This document shows, in pieces, positions 32,096 through 42,072 of a stretch of DNA of 64,000 bases. The notes under the pieces were generated by a model, which was not told the DNA's origin, did no database searches, and was given only the letters and a program-made list of their open reading frames with translations. Source of the stretch: SHZL01 sp963708905 (GTDB lineage: Bacteria > Pseudomonadota > Gammaproteobacteria > Xanthomonadales > SZUA-36); assembly GCA_963708905.1 (NCBI GenBank), contig CAVPUV010000003.1, forward strand, positions 3,142-67,141, written 5' to 3'. A program made the translations under genes and the position numbers. How positions within the stretch are numbered: position 1 is the stretch's first letter; each line of letters begins with the position of its first letter.

Positions 32096-34903
32096 TCAAC
32101 CCGGATCGCGCAGCGATTCCAGCCGTTGGTACTGCACCAGCAACTTATCGACATTGGCCTGGTGTGCGGCCTTGCGCTCTTGTTCCTGTGCCACGACGGC
32201 AGCCGGGGCATGGTCGAGGAAACGGCTGTTTCCCAGCTTGGTTTCAGCTTTTGACAGCAGCGACCGTTCACTTTCCAGCTGCTTGCCCAAGCGCGACAGT
32301 TCAGCTTCCACGTCCACCAGACCTTTGAGCGGCACCAGGATCCTGAGCTCGCCGACCAGCGCGACGGCGCACTGGGCGTTAGCGGCCATTGGACAGGAGT
32401 CCCGGTGCCGCGAAGCGCAAGGATGCGCGGGAGCGGCTGTTTCCTCCACCCAGGCGAAAGACTGAATTCGCGCCAGCTGGGTAAATATCCCGCTGAATCG
32501 TTGCAGCCGTTTACGGTCGTCCGCCACGCCCGACTGGAACCAGACATCCAGCGGTTTACCGGGGGCAACATTCAGTTCCGCGCGTATGCGCCGCACCCCC
32601 TGGATGATTTCCTTGAGCCAGCCGATTTCCTGCTCGGATTCAGGATCAGGCGCAGCCGGCCGCGGAAACGGCTGCACCATGATGCTGTCTCCGGCAATCG
32701 CCAGCGGCTGCCGCGTGCGCTGCCAGATTTCCTCGGTAATAAAAGGCATGATGGGGTGCAATGTGCGCAGCGTGGTTTCCAGCACGGTCAGCAAGGTGTG
32801 ACGGGTCGCGGCTTTGGCCGTTTCATCCGTTCCCTGCATGACGGGCTTGGTGAACTCGAGGTACCAGTCGCAGTATTCATTCCAGATGAACTCGTACAAC
32901 GCCTGGCTGGCAAGGTCCAGCCGGAAATCGGCCAGTTGGTTTTCAACTTCGGCGATCATGCGGTTCATGCGTGACCGGATCCAGCGATCCGGCAGGCTCG
33001 GGTCGCCGGTTTCCTGCACGTCCTGGTTTTCGGTTTGCAGCAACACAAAGCGCGCTGCGTTCCATAATTTATTGCAGAAATTCCGGTTGCCCTCGATGCG
33101 TCCCAGGTCGAAACGGATATCGCGGCCGGTGGTGGCCAGGGCAGCAAAGGTGAAGCGCAACGCGTCGGTGCCAAAAGCGGGAATGCCGGCGGGGAATTCG
33201 GCGCGCGTGGCTTTATCAATGGCTGGCGCCATGTGCGGCTGCATCAGCCCGCTGGTGCGTTTTTCGACCAGCGTATCAAGATCGATACCATCGATCAGGT
33301 CGAGCGGATCCAGCACATTGCCTTTGGACTTGGACATTTTCTGACCGTGGCTGTCACGAATCAGGCCGTGGATATAGACCGTTTTGAACGGCACATCCTG
33401 CATGAATTTCAAACCCAGCATGATCATGCGGGCAACCCAGAAAAAAATAATGTCGAAGCCGGTGACCAGCACACTGGTCGGGTAGAAATGCTGCAGGCGG
33501 GCAGTTTGCTGCGGCCAGCCGAGGGTTGAAAACGGCCACAGGGCGGAAGAGAACCAGGTATCCAGGACATCCTCGTCCTGCGACAGGTGCAGGTTTGCAT
33601 CCAGTCCCGAGCGTTGGCGCGCGTCCTGCTCGTCCAGGCCGACATGAATATGGCCGTTGTCGTCGTACCACGCCGGGATGCGGTGTCCCCACCACAACTG
33701 GCGGCTGATGCACCAATCCTCGATGCGGTTCATCCAGTCAAAATAGGTGCGGCTCCAGTTGGCCGGAACAAAGGTGATGCGGCCATCCTCGACCGCATCG
33801 ATAGCAGGCCCTGCCAGGGGTGCTATTTTGACGTACCACTGATCGGTCAGGTAGGGCTCCAAAATGGCCTGGGAGCGATCGCCGCGCGGAATCATCAGGC
33901 GGTGATCATCGATGCGTTCAAGCAAGCCCTGTTGTTCCAGGTCCGCAACGATAATGGCACGTGCCTTGAACCGGTCCAGTCCCCGATAGGCCTCGGGTGC
34001 GTTTTCGTTCAGGCTGGCATCAGGGTTGAGGACATTGATCACGGGCAGATCATGCCGTTTGCCAATGACATAATCATTGAAATCGTGGGCGGGTGTTATC
34101 TTGACGCAGCCCGAACCGAATTCGGGGTCGACATATTCATCCGCTATGATCGGTATCGTGCGCGCACACAGCGGCAAGGAAAGTTTCCGGCCCACCAGAT
34201 CCTTGTAGCGAACATCGTCGGGATGAACGGCCACTGCCGTATCGCCGAGCAGGGTTTCCGGTCTGGTGGTTGCGACCACTACGGCGCCGCTACCGTCCGC
34301 CAGCGGGTAGCGGATATGCCACAACTTGCCGTTTTCCTCCTCGGCCAGGACCTCCAGGTCCGACAGGGCAGTCTGCAGAACCGGGTCCCAGTTCACCAGG
34401 CGCTTGCCCCGGTATATCAAGCCCTCTTCATACAGTTGCACGAACACCGTGCGCACCGCATGAGAGAGGCTTTCGTCCATGGTGAAACAATGGCTGGACC
34501 AGTCGACTGAAGCGCCCAGGCGGCGCATTTGCCGGCTGATCGTGTCGCCGGATTGTTCTTTCCAGCGCCACACTGCTTCGATGAAACCATCGCGTCCGAG
34601 GTCGTGTCGTGACTTTCCCCTGGCCTGCAACTGGCGCTCAACCACCATCTGCGTCGCTATGCCGGCATGGTCGGTGCCGGGTTGCCATAAAGTGTCATCG
34701 CCACGCATGCGGCGCCAGCGGCTCAGGGTATCCATGATGGTGTCCTGAAACGCATGACCCATGTGCAGGCTGCCGGTAACATTCGGTGGCGGCAGCATGA
34801 TGCAATAGCTGTCACCCTGACCGGCAGGTTCGAAATATCCCAGCTTCTCCCACTGTTGATACCAGCGTTGTTCGATATCGCCGGGGTTATAACTCTTATC
34901 CAT
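32096..34903 (-). CDS. valS: Valyl-tRNA synthetase
   Basis: 935 residues, near the E. coli length (951). HIGH motif in PPPNVTGSLHMGHAF (residues about 38-52), editing domain from about residue 190 (ATTRPETLLGDTAVAV), KMSKS in GQKMSKSKGNVLDPLD near 540, anticodon domain, and a C-terminal coiled coil (LVPLKGLVDVEAELSRLGKQ onwards) typical of ValS. It follows holC by 12 bp, giving the conserved pepA-holC-valS operon. Confidence 0.97.
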   Translation of the reverse strand: MDKSYNPGDIEQRWYQQWEKLGYFEPAGQGDSYCIMLPPPNVTGSLHMGHAFQDTIMDTLSRWRRMRGDDTLWQPGTDHAGIATQMVVERQLQARGKSRHDLGRDGFIEAVWRWKEQSGDTISRQMRRLGASVDWSSHCFTMDESLSHAVRTVFVQLYEEGLIYRGKRLVNWDPVLQTALSDLEVLAEEENGKLWHIRYPLADGSGAVVVATTRPETLLGDTAVAVHPDDVRYKDLVGRKLSLPLCARTIPIIADEYVDPEFGSGCVKITPAHDFNDYVIGKRHDLPVINVLNPDASLNENAPEAYRGLDRFKARAIIVADLEQQGLLERIDDHRLMIPRGDRSQAILEPYLTDQWYVKIAPLAGPAIDAVEDGRITFVPANWSRTYFDWMNRIEDWCISRQLWWGHRIPAWYDDNGHIHVGLDEQDARQRSGLDANLHLSQDEDVLDTWFSSALWPFSTLGWPQQTARLQHFYPTSVLVTGFDIIFFWVARMIMLGLKFMQDVPFKTVYIHGLIRDSHGQKMSKSKGNVLDPLDLIDGIDLDTLVEKRTSGLMQPHMAPAIDKATRAEFPAGIPAFGTDALRFTFAALATTGRDIRFDLGRIEGNRNFCNKLWNAARFVLLQTENQDVQETGDPSLPDRWIRSRMNRMIAEVENQLADFRLDLASQALYEFIWNEYCDWYLEFTKPVMQGTDETAKAATRHTLLTVLETTLRTLHPIMPFITEEIWQRTRQPLAIAGDSIMVQPFPRPAAPDPESEQEIGWLKEIIQGVRRIRAELNVAPGKPLDVWFQSGVADDRKRLQRFSGIFTQLARIQSFAWVEETAAPAHPCASRHRDSCPMAANAQCAVALVGELRILVPLKGLVDVEAELSRLGKQLESERSLLSKAETKLGNSRFLDHAPAAVVAQEQERKAAHQANVDKLLVQYQRLESLRDPG

Positions 34904-34915
34904 GACTTTCCGGGT

Positions 34916-35356
34916 TTATTTCAAAGTGCTGATCGGGTGACTTGCCGGCTCCAGTCCACGGCTGCGGTATTCGCGGAATTTGGCGCGCGACGCCTGCCGT
35001 TGAGCATCATTGGCCGGCACGAGTTCCAGCAGGCGGCGGAAGCGCTCCGCTTGGGGAACTACATCCCGGGTCAGGTTGATGATCACTTCTCCGGCATCAT
35101 CGTCCAGGTCGTCCATGACGCCTACCATCACGGGTGCTGGAACAGCCCGCTGCTTTTGCGCATGTGGCAGAAAACGGCCCTGCGGATAGTCCCACATCAG
35201 TTCATCCAGGCGTTCTGCCTGCGCCTTGTCCTGCGCCAGGACCATGATGCGATGACCTTGTTCCCATGCCATCAGGGCCAGGCGGCAGGTCAGCTGTTCT
35301 GCAGACAACGATGGATCCTGCAATACATAGAAATCAACCTGGCAAGCACTGGACAT
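34916..35356 (-). CDS. holC: DNA polymerase III chi subunit
   Basis: 146 residues. Chi binds psi (HolD) and SSB, tethering the clamp loader to single-stranded DNA. Family features: VDFYVLQDPSLSAEQLTCRL, AWEQGHRIMVLAQDKAQAERLDELMW, and PVMVGVMDDLDDDAGEVIIN. Only two bases separate it from pepA and 12 from valS, the canonical order. Both chi and the probable psi are thus encoded within 4 kb. Confidence 0.92.
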   Translation of the reverse strand: MSSACQVDFYVLQDPSLSAEQLTCRLALMAWEQGHRIMVLAQDKAQAERLDELMWDYPQGRFLPHAQKQRAVPAPVMVGVMDDLDDDAGEVIINLTRDVVPQAERFRRLLELVPANDAQRQASRAKFREYRSRGLEPASHPISTLK

Positions 35357-35358
35357 AT

Positions 35359-36846
35359 CTATACCTGGTCGACGCCGGCCAGCGCCATCAGGTAGCGCGT
35401 CAACAGTCCGACCGGGCGACCGGTGGCACCTTCCTTCTCATTCCATTTCCAGGCCGAACCGGCAATATCGAGGTGCGCCCAACGCTGCCCTTCCACAAAC
35501 CTTGAAAGGAAACAGGCGGCCGTCACTGCGCCGGCGGACATGCCACCCACGTTCTGCATGTCGGCGAAATGGCTGTCCAGCTGTGACTGGTAGTCATCCC
35601 ACAGCGGCAGGCGCCAGGCACGATCAACGACATCATCTCCAGCCGCCAGCAAGGCGTTCGCCAGTTCGTCATCATTACTGAACAAACCGCTGGCGTGATG
35701 GCCCAGCGCCACGACACAGGCCCCGGTCAGGGTGGCGACATCGATGATGACTTGCGGCTTGAAGCGATCACTGTAGGTAAGGGCATCGCATAGCACCAGG
35801 CGGCCCTCGGCATCGGTATTGAGGACTTCGATGGTTTTGCCGGACATGCTGGTGAGAACATCGCCCGGCCGGTAAGCGTTTCCATCCGGCATGTTCTCCG
35901 CCGCAGCGATGATGCACACAAGGTTCACCACCAGTCCCATGGAAACACAAGCCAGAAAAGCGCCCATTACGCCGGCGGCCCCGCACATGTCGTATTTCAT
36001 CTGCATCATGTTTTCCGGGGATTTCAGTGAAAGACCGCCAGAATCGAAGGTGATGCCCTTGCCGAGCAGCACCACCGGGGGCTGGCCGGCGCCTGCTGCG
36101 TTGTATTTCATGATGATCAAACGCGCCTGATTGGAGCTGCCGCGGGACACGCCCAGCAGAGCGTCCATGCCCAGTTCGGCCATTTGCGCCTCTTCGAGGA
36201 TTTCCAGCTCCACTTGTGCATACTCCTGGGCGATGGCTTTGGCTTCCTGCGCCAGGAATGCCGGGTTGCAGATATTCGCCGGCAGATCGCCCAGCTGACG
36301 CGCTTTGTGAAAGCCAATGGCCATTGCGGCAGCCTGATCGAGGGCGCTCTGGTACTCCACTCCTCCCCCGAAGCTTGCGGCTTGCAGCGGCACGGGAGCA
36401 TCGTCCTTGACGGGTTTGGTTGCCGTATAGCGATAATTGGCGCGATGAATGGCAAGCGCAGCTTGCCGCAGTCGCCAGCCGAAACTGACAGCACCGAATT
36501 CGACTTCATGCAAGTAGACGTGGCAGGCAGTCAGTGGGTGGTTTCGCAAAGCTTTACCGGCTGCCAGGCAGGCACGGTCGAAGCGGCTACGGTCCAGTTT
36601 TTTGATCTTGCCCAAACCAATGGCCAGCACGCGATCGGCCGCCACGCCATCGAGCTGGTGCAGGAAAGTGAACTTGCCAACGGCAACGGCAATATCCCTG
36701 CTGTCCAGCATGCGGCTGATCGCTCCGCCGCTGGCCGCGTCGATGGCAGCAGCTGCTGGAGACAATGGCCCACCCTCGGTTACGCCGATCACGACGCACG
36801 GCGATCTGATAGTTTGTGCCGTAGCGTCGGTCAGGTTTAGTTTCAT
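35359..36846 (-). CDS. pepA: Leucyl aminopeptidase PepA
   Basis: 495 residues from ATG 36846 (MKLNLTDATAQTIRSPCVV); an in-frame extension to 36912 is not supported. M17 metallopeptidase. The C-terminal catalytic domain begins near LGKGITFDSGGLSLK, with the lysine/aspartate ligands in MKYDMCGAAGVMG and the signature NTDAEGRLVLCDAL. In E. coli PepA also binds DNA in Xer site-specific recombination at cer and in carAB control. Divergent from lptF across about 190 bp. Confidence 0.96.
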   Translation of the reverse strand: MKLNLTDATAQTIRSPCVVIGVTEGGPLSPAAAAIDAASGGAISRMLDSRDIAVAVGKFTFLHQLDGVAADRVLAIGLGKIKKLDRSRFDRACLAAGKALRNHPLTACHVYLHEVEFGAVSFGWRLRQAALAIHRANYRYTATKPVKDDAPVPLQAASFGGGVEYQSALDQAAAMAIGFHKARQLGDLPANICNPAFLAQEAKAIAQEYAQVELEILEEAQMAELGMDALLGVSRGSSNQARLIIMKYNAAGAGQPPVVLLGKGITFDSGGLSLKSPENMMQMKYDMCGAAGVMGAFLACVSMGLVVNLVCIIAAAENMPDGNAYRPGDVLTSMSGKTIEVLNTDAEGRLVLCDALTYSDRFKPQVIIDVATLTGACVVALGHHASGLFSNDDELANALLAAGDDVVDRAWRLPLWDDYQSQLDSHFADMQNVGGMSAGAVTAACFLSRFVEGQRWAHLDIAGSAWKWNEKEGATGRPVGLLTRYLMALAGVDQV

Positions 36847-37033
36847 GGGTTCAATCCTTGATGCGGTTTTGCTCAGACATCCCGAGGATGCCTGCGAGCA
36901 TAAATTCCGCATTCTACGTCAATTATGCCGGAAGTGGGTTGTTGCCGTGACAGGCTGCTGGGGAATGCTGTTAAACTGCGGGCGGCCGGTTCCAGCCGGC
37001 AAGCATTGACCTGCAAACACCCGTGAGGCAGCT

Positions 37034-38110
37034 CTGAATATCCTGCAAAAATACATACTGCGCGAGTGGTTTTGGGCTTTCCTGGGAGTCACTGCGATAC
37101 TCGTGGTGGTGATGTTCGGCGTCACCCTGGGCGAATTGCTCAGCGATATGGCCGGTGGCCAGATTCCATCCGGCTTGCTGGGTGAGTTGCTGCTGCTGAA
37201 ATTACCAGAGGTGCTTAACACCATTTTACCTCTTGGCGTCTTCATCGCGGTCATCTGGGGGCTGAGCAGGATTTACCGGGACCAGGAAATGGCGGTGATG
37301 AGGGCCAGTGGATTCCGCTGGCAGATGATGTTACGGCCGCTGTTTCACCTTTTGCTGCCGATTGCCGCAGTGGTTTTTGTCAATGGTGTAGTGGTTGCGC
37401 CCATGGCCACACAAAGCGCACATATGAGGCTGGAGAAAGCGTTTCGCACCGCGGCTGAATGGGGTTTGCAAGCCGGCCGGTTCCACGTGCTGCAGAACGG
37501 GGATCTGATCCTGTATGTGGAAGCAGTTGAAAAAGATGGCCGCACCTTGCGCAATATATTCATCCAGCAGCGGCAGCAGGACGGTCGCGAACAGGTATGG
37601 ACCTCCGAGCGCGGCTATTACTGGCTCGATACCGCCAGCGGGGAGCGTTATCTGACATTGGAAAATGGGCAAATTACCGAAAGCGGGGAAAAAGCGCTGG
37701 ATTTCAGTATCGTGCGCTTCGCACGCAATGATTTACGCTTGCCGCAGCCCAAGGAGAGGAATCAGCCGCCAGCGGTTGAGGCCCGCTCCAGCCGGAATTT
37801 ATTTTTTTCCACCGAGGCCGAAGATATGGCGGAAATCCAGTGGCGTATTTCTCCCGCCATTACCATTGTCGTGCTGGGCTTGCTGGCCATTCCTCTGTCG
37901 CATTCAGCTCCAAAAGAGGGACGTAGCGCAAAGATATTTTCCGGATTTTTCGCCTATATAGTCTATGCCAATGTGTTGCAAATGAGCCGGTCCTGGATCG
38001 TCAGCGGGTCGATACCGGCGGTGTTCGGTTTGTGGTGGGTGCACCTGCTGTCGCTGGCCATTGCTGTTTTCTGGTTGCAACGCCAGGGAAGGATGGTCGG
38101 AAGAGCGTGA
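37034..38110 (+). CDS. lptF: LPS export permease LptF, non-ATG start
   Basis: About 358 residues. The family N-terminus (LNILQKYILREWFWAFLGVT) is in frame only from 37034, where the codon is CTG; GAGG five or six bases earlier fits a ribosome site for it. A GTG at 37103 would delete the first transmembrane helix and is too short. LptF and LptG form the permease of the LptBFG ABC transporter that extracts LPS. Six TM segments flank a periplasmic beta-jellyroll (about residues 130-270). TMs include NTILPLGVFIAVIWGLSRIY. The usual PepA-divergent arrangement is kept. Confidence 0.93.
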   Translation: MNILQKYILREWFWAFLGVTAILVVVMFGVTLGELLSDMAGGQIPSGLLGELLLLKLPEVLNTILPLGVFIAVIWGLSRIYRDQEMAVMRASGFRWQMMLRPLFHLLLPIAAVVFVNGVVVAPMATQSAHMRLEKAFRTAAEWGLQAGRFHVLQNGDLILYVEAVEKDGRTLRNIFIQQRQQDGREQVWTSERGYYWLDTASGERYLTLENGQITESGEKALDFSIVRFARNDLRLPQPKERNQPPAVEARSSRNLFFSTEAEDMAEIQWRISPAITIVVLGLLAIPLSHSAPKEGRSAKIFSGFFAYIVYANVLQMSRSWIVSGSIPAVFGLWWVHLLSLAIAVFWLQRQGRMVGRA

Positions 38111-38142
38111 TCTTTATTTTACTTAAAGGCGAATCGTAAGCC

Positions 38143-39228
38143 ATGATCAGGCTGGTGGATCGTTATCTCGGCCGCGCCTCGATGCTGGCCACGCTGCTGG
38201 TCTGGTGTGGTCTGACCCTGCTGTCCGTGATGTTCCAGTTGCTGGGCGAACTGCGATCCATGCAGAACGATTACACTGCCGGCGATGTGTTCTGGTTCGT
38301 GGCCCTGACCACACCGCGCCTGGCTTACCAGGTGTTTCCGGTCTCCGCGCTGCTGGGCGCCCTGCTTGGCGTCGGTGGGCTGGCCGCGGCCAATGAGCTG
38401 GTTGCGTTTCGAACATCAGGAGTGTCCCGCTTGCGACTGGCGGCGGCCGCCCTTACCGGAGCCGTCCTCCTGACCATCCCGGTGATGATCATGGGTGAGT
38501 GGGTCGCGCCCGCAGCGGAACACCAGGCGCGCGCGTTCCGGCTGAGCGAAATGGTGGATGTGGCCATTGTCGGTGGGCTGCGCGGGGTGTGGCTGCGCGA
38601 TGGCAGCGATATCGTGAATATCCAGCTGCCTTTGCTGTCAGCTGATCGCGGCGAGCAATCCATCGCATTCAATAATGTGGTGATTTACAGTTTTTCCGAC
38701 CAGGTTGAATTGAAAACGATCACGCGCGCAGCCAGTGCTTCCCATCTGGACGGCACCTGGACACTGCATGGAGTGTCTGAAATCCACTTTAACGATAGTG
38801 GCGCGATGGTCGAGCGGGCGGAACAGCGAGCCTGGGCCACCGAGGTGAAACCCGAGTTGCTGGATTCCGCCGTCACACGCCCCTGGTTGCTGTCTTTGCG
38901 TTCACTGGCGGGCTATCTGGACTACCTGCAGGAGAACAGCCTGGATGACACGGTCTACCAGGCAGCATTCTGGGACAAGCTTGTTTTTCCATTCAGCGTG
39001 GTCGCACTGGTGCTGGCGGGAATGCCGTTCGTTTTCGGTTCTGCCCACAGCCAGAATGTGGGTGTGCGTCTGTTCTTCGGCATGATGCTGGGTGGCCTGT
39101 TCATGGTCGTCAATCGCATGGTGCAGAACTTCGGTGATGCCTACCAGATACCCGCCATGACGAGTCACGTGCTGCCACCCTTGTTGCTCGCGACGGCTGC
39201 CATTCTCATGTTGCGCCGCACCGTCTGA
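38143..39228 (+). CDS. lptG: LPS export permease LptG
   Basis: 361 residues. Partner of LptF in the LPS transporter. N-terminus MIRLVDRYLGRASMLATLLV with TM1, then TM2-3 with FPVSALLGALLGVGGLAAAN and ELVAFRTSGVSRLRL (the coupling-helix region that contacts LptB), periplasmic domain, and three C-terminal TMs ending LPPLLLATAAILMLRR. It follows lptF by 32 bp, which includes an ACTTAAAGGCG stretch. Confidence 0.95.
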   Translation: MIRLVDRYLGRASMLATLLVWCGLTLLSVMFQLLGELRSMQNDYTAGDVFWFVALTTPRLAYQVFPVSALLGALLGVGGLAAANELVAFRTSGVSRLRLAAAALTGAVLLTIPVMIMGEWVAPAAEHQARAFRLSEMVDVAIVGGLRGVWLRDGSDIVNIQLPLLSADRGEQSIAFNNVVIYSFSDQVELKTITRAASASHLDGTWTLHGVSEIHFNDSGAMVERAEQRAWATEVKPELLDSAVTRPWLLSLRSLAGYLDYLQENSLDDTVYQAAFWDKLVFPFSVVALVLAGMPFVFGSAHSQNVGVRLFFGMMLGGLFMVVNRMVQNFGDAYQIPAMTSHVLPPLLLATAAILMLRRTV

Positions 39229-39408
39229 TCCCTCCGGGCCTGTCGCGCCGTTATTTCGCCAGCAAATGTGGAATTGGGCCGTCAGCATAAGTTATCCTGA
39301 CCCGCCCGTATCGCGGGAAGCCGGCCTTGCATCGGCGCGGGACTGGATTGGAACCAGCATCGATCCGTGTTTTCGCAGTTTATTTCTCAGAACCCGTTGG
39401 ATTAGCTC

Positions 39409-40185
39409 ATGCCAAAAAAAATGATTCTTCGTCCCAATCTGGCTGGCTTTTTAACCTGCCTTGCTCTGTCGTGGCTGGGTGCGGCGCAGGCACAAAGTCT
39501 TGACTCCACCGTCCGGACGGAAACAAAAATCAACCAGGACGCCGCCGCCTCGCAACAGCGCGTGACTCATCTGGCCAAGAAAACCCAGGATCTCCTGGGG
39601 GAGTTCCGTGCCGTTGTGCGCGAGCTCGAAAGTCTCAAGATCTACAATGAGAATCTGCAAAAGGTGGTTGGCGACCAACGCAACGAAGTCCAGTCCATCA
39701 ACCGGCAGTTGGCCGGTTTGGAAGAAACCAACCGCGGCGTGGTGCCGTTGATGCTGGAAATGATCCAGGCGCTTGGCCAGATCGTCGAGGCGGACATCCC
39801 GTTTCACCTCGCTGAGCGGCGTGCCCGCGTCGAGCGTCTGGTTGCCATGATGGATCAGGCCGAGGTTACCGCATCGGAAAAATACCGGCGAGTGATGGAG
39901 GCATATCAGGGCGAACTCGAGTATGGCAGAACCACCGAGGCCTATGCGGATACTCTGCCGGCTAGTGGGCAGACGGTCGATTACCTGCGCATAGGCCGCA
40001 CATTGCTGGTCTACCAGACCAGCGATCAAACCGGCACGGGGTGGTTCAATCCCGCGACGCGGCAGTTCGAAGCCTTACCGGATAGCTACCAGCTGGAAGT
40101 CACGGCGGGAATAGCCATTGCGAGAAATGAGAAGGCGCCTGACCTGGTTGTGCTGCCAGTGCCGGGGCCGGAGGTGGCTCAATGA
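39409..40185 (+). CDS. DUF3450 periplasmic protein of a Ttp-type TonB system
   Basis: 258 residues with a signal peptide (LSWLGAAQAQ cleavage). The mature part is a long helical, coiled-coil region (LAKKTQDLLGEFRAVVRELE; QRNEVQSINRQLAGLEET), then a conserved DUF3450 tail containing VEADIPFHLAERRARVERL and YLRIGRTLLVYQTSDQTGTGW. DUF3450 proteins accompany TtpC-ExbB2-ExbD2-TonB2 clusters; a role in helping the motor is suspected. It overlaps the next gene by ATGA. Confidence 0.88.
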   Translation: MPKKMILRPNLAGFLTCLALSWLGAAQAQSLDSTVRTETKINQDAAASQQRVTHLAKKTQDLLGEFRAVVRELESLKIYNENLQKVVGDQRNEVQSINRQLAGLEETNRGVVPLMLEMIQALGQIVEADIPFHLAERRARVERLVAMMDQAEVTASEKYRRVMEAYQGELEYGRTTEAYADTLPASGQTVDYLRIGRTLLVYQTSDQTGTGWFNPATRQFEALPDSYQLEVTAGIAIARNEKAPDLVVLPVPGPEVAQ

Positions 40186-41537
40186 AAAAGCCGGGTCTGT
40201 TGCTGGCCCTGGCAATGGCAGTGGTGGTCATCAGTCCGGTGGTAGCAGCCCAGACACTGGATGAGCTGGCTCGCATCGTTCGTGAGGCAGCCAAATCGGA
40301 TGCCAGAGTCAACCAGGATCGCGAAGCGGAGTTCTTGCGCGAACGCGACCGTCAACAGAGTTTACTGACCGCGGCCCACCAGGAACTGGCCGGTGAGAAC
40401 AAGCGCAGTGATAGTTTGCGCAGTGAGTATGACCAGAATGAGCGTGCTCTGGCGGAGCTTGAAACCACGCTGGCGGAACGCCTGGGCAATCTTGGCGAAC
40501 TGTTTGGCGTGGTGCGGCAATCATCCGGCGAAATTCAGGCGGCATTGGAAGATTCAATGGTGACGGCGCAACTGCCGGGACGCACGCAATTTCTCGCCGA
40601 GCTCGCGCAGCGGCGAGAACTGCCGACCGTGCCTGAACTGCGCCAATTGTGGTCAGCCATGGTCACGGAAATCGCGGAGTCCGGAAAAGTGGTCAGGTTC
40701 GTCGCGCCGGTGGAACGCACCAGCGGGCAAAAAGAAAACCTGGAAGTCACCCGGGTCGGGGTGTTCAATGCCGTCAGCAATGGACAGTTTCTTGACTGGG
40801 ATACCAGCAAGAGCCGCGATAAGCTGATCGAACTGGCGCGCCAGCCGCCCGCCCGCTTCTCCGCCATGGCGTCAGATCTCGAGACCACCGCCAGCGGCGT
40901 GATATCGCCGATGGCGATCGATTTCACCCGCGGTCAGATCCTGCGCGCCGTGGTGCAAAGCAAGACGCCGCTGGAGCGGGTCAGGGAAGACGGCGGCATC
41001 GTCGGCTACGTGATCATTGGCGTCGGCATTTTCGGCCTGCTGCTGTGCCTGTGGAAAGCATTTGCGCTGTATACCACCGGCGCCCGCATGACCCGCCAGA
41101 TGAAGATCGATGCAGCGGACAAGCGCAATCCCCTGGGCCGCGTCATGGCGGTATATTCCGATAACCCGGATAGCGATATCGAAACGCTGGAACTCAAGCT
41201 GGATGAAGCCATATTGCGTGAGACCGCGCCGATCGAAACCGGCCTGAGTTTCATCAAGGTACTGTATGTTGTCGCACCCTTGCTGGGTCTGCTCGGTACG
41301 GTTGTCGGCATGATCGTTACTTTCCAGATGATCACGCTGTTTGGAACAGGTGATCCGCGCATGATGGCCGGCGGTATTTCCACCGCGCTGGTGACCACGG
41401 TATTGGGCCTGGTCGTTGCCATTCCGCTGACGATTTTGCACAGTTTCCTGCAGGGTAAAGCCAGGGCCTTGATCCAGACTCTCGAAGAACAGGCTGCTGG
41501 CATCATCGCCCGCCTGGCAGAGCGTCGCGCCGCATGA
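40182..41537 (+). CDS. ttpC: TtpC-like large MotA/TolQ/ExbB proton channel protein
   Basis: 451 residues. Signal or TM helix at the start (LLLALAMAVVVISPVVAAQT), a long charged periplasmic coiled coil (about residues 30-200), then an ExbB/TolQ-like domain: TM near 265-285 (GYVIIGVGIFGLLLCLWKAF) and the paired helices VLYVVAPLLGLLGTVVGMIV and MAGGISTALVTTVLGLVVAI. This extended ExbB paralogue matches TtpC, the fourth component of the Vibrio-type TonB2 system. Gene order DUF3450-ttpC-exbB-exbD-tonB-TPR is the standard Ttp layout. Confidence 0.85.
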   Translation: MKKPGLLLALAMAVVVISPVVAAQTLDELARIVREAAKSDARVNQDREAEFLRERDRQQSLLTAAHQELAGENKRSDSLRSEYDQNERALAELETTLAERLGNLGELFGVVRQSSGEIQAALEDSMVTAQLPGRTQFLAELAQRRELPTVPELRQLWSAMVTEIAESGKVVRFVAPVERTSGQKENLEVTRVGVFNAVSNGQFLDWDTSKSRDKLIELARQPPARFSAMASDLETTASGVISPMAIDFTRGQILRAVVQSKTPLERVREDGGIVGYVIIGVGIFGLLLCLWKAFALYTTGARMTRQMKIDAADKRNPLGRVMAVYSDNPDSDIETLELKLDEAILRETAPIETGLSFIKVLYVVAPLLGLLGTVVGMIVTFQMITLFGTGDPRMMAGGISTALVTTVLGLVVAIPLTILHSFLQGKARALIQTLEEQAAGIIARLAERRAA

Positions 41538-42058
41538 TCTGGTTTTACCAGGCCGTCGCCGCCATTCGCGCCTTTATGGAGCTCGGCGGCGATGTGCTGT
41601 GGGCCATCATGTTCATACTGTTCCTGATGTGGACATTCATTCTGGAACGTATCTGGTACTTTTATAGGATCCATCCGTTGAAGAGGGCCGCCATCCTCGC
41701 CGCCTGGGAGTCCCGGGCGGATACCACTTCCTGGTACGCCAAACAGATTCGCGAAGGTATGATCTCCGAGACCTCGATCGCGCTGAAGGCCAACATCGGA
41801 TTGATCAAGTCATTGATCGCGATCTGCCCCTTGCTGGGCTTGCTCGGCACCGTGACGGGCATGATCACGGTTTTCGACGTGATGACCTACAGTGGGGGCG
41901 GGAACGCCCGCGCGATGGCGGGCGGCGTTTCGATGGCTACCGTGCCCACCATGGCCGGCATGGTCGCCGCCTTGTCGGGCGTTTATTTCGGCACCTGGCT
42001 GGAACACAAGGCCAATACAGAATCGGAAAAGCTGGAAGACCTGCTCCAGCATCACTAA
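41534..42058 (+). CDS. exbB: ExbB-type proton channel subunit
   Basis: 174 residues, three transmembrane segments. TM1 is FMELGGDVLWAIMFILFLMW; the paired channel helices are LIKSLIAICPLLGLLGTVTG and AMAGGVSMATVPTMAGMVAA, the MotA/TolQ/ExbB signature. Works with ExbD to convert proton flow into TonB movement. Short ExbB of this kind corresponds to ExbB2. Overlaps the ttpC stop by ATGA. Confidence 0.92.
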   Translation: MIWFYQAVAAIRAFMELGGDVLWAIMFILFLMWTFILERIWYFYRIHPLKRAAILAAWESRADTTSWYAKQIREGMISETSIALKANIGLIKSLIAICPLLGLLGTVTGMITVFDVMTYSGGGNARAMAGGVSMATVPTMAGMVAALSGVYFGTWLEHKANTESEKLEDLLQHH

Positions 42059-42072
42059 ACGGAGACCGCTGC

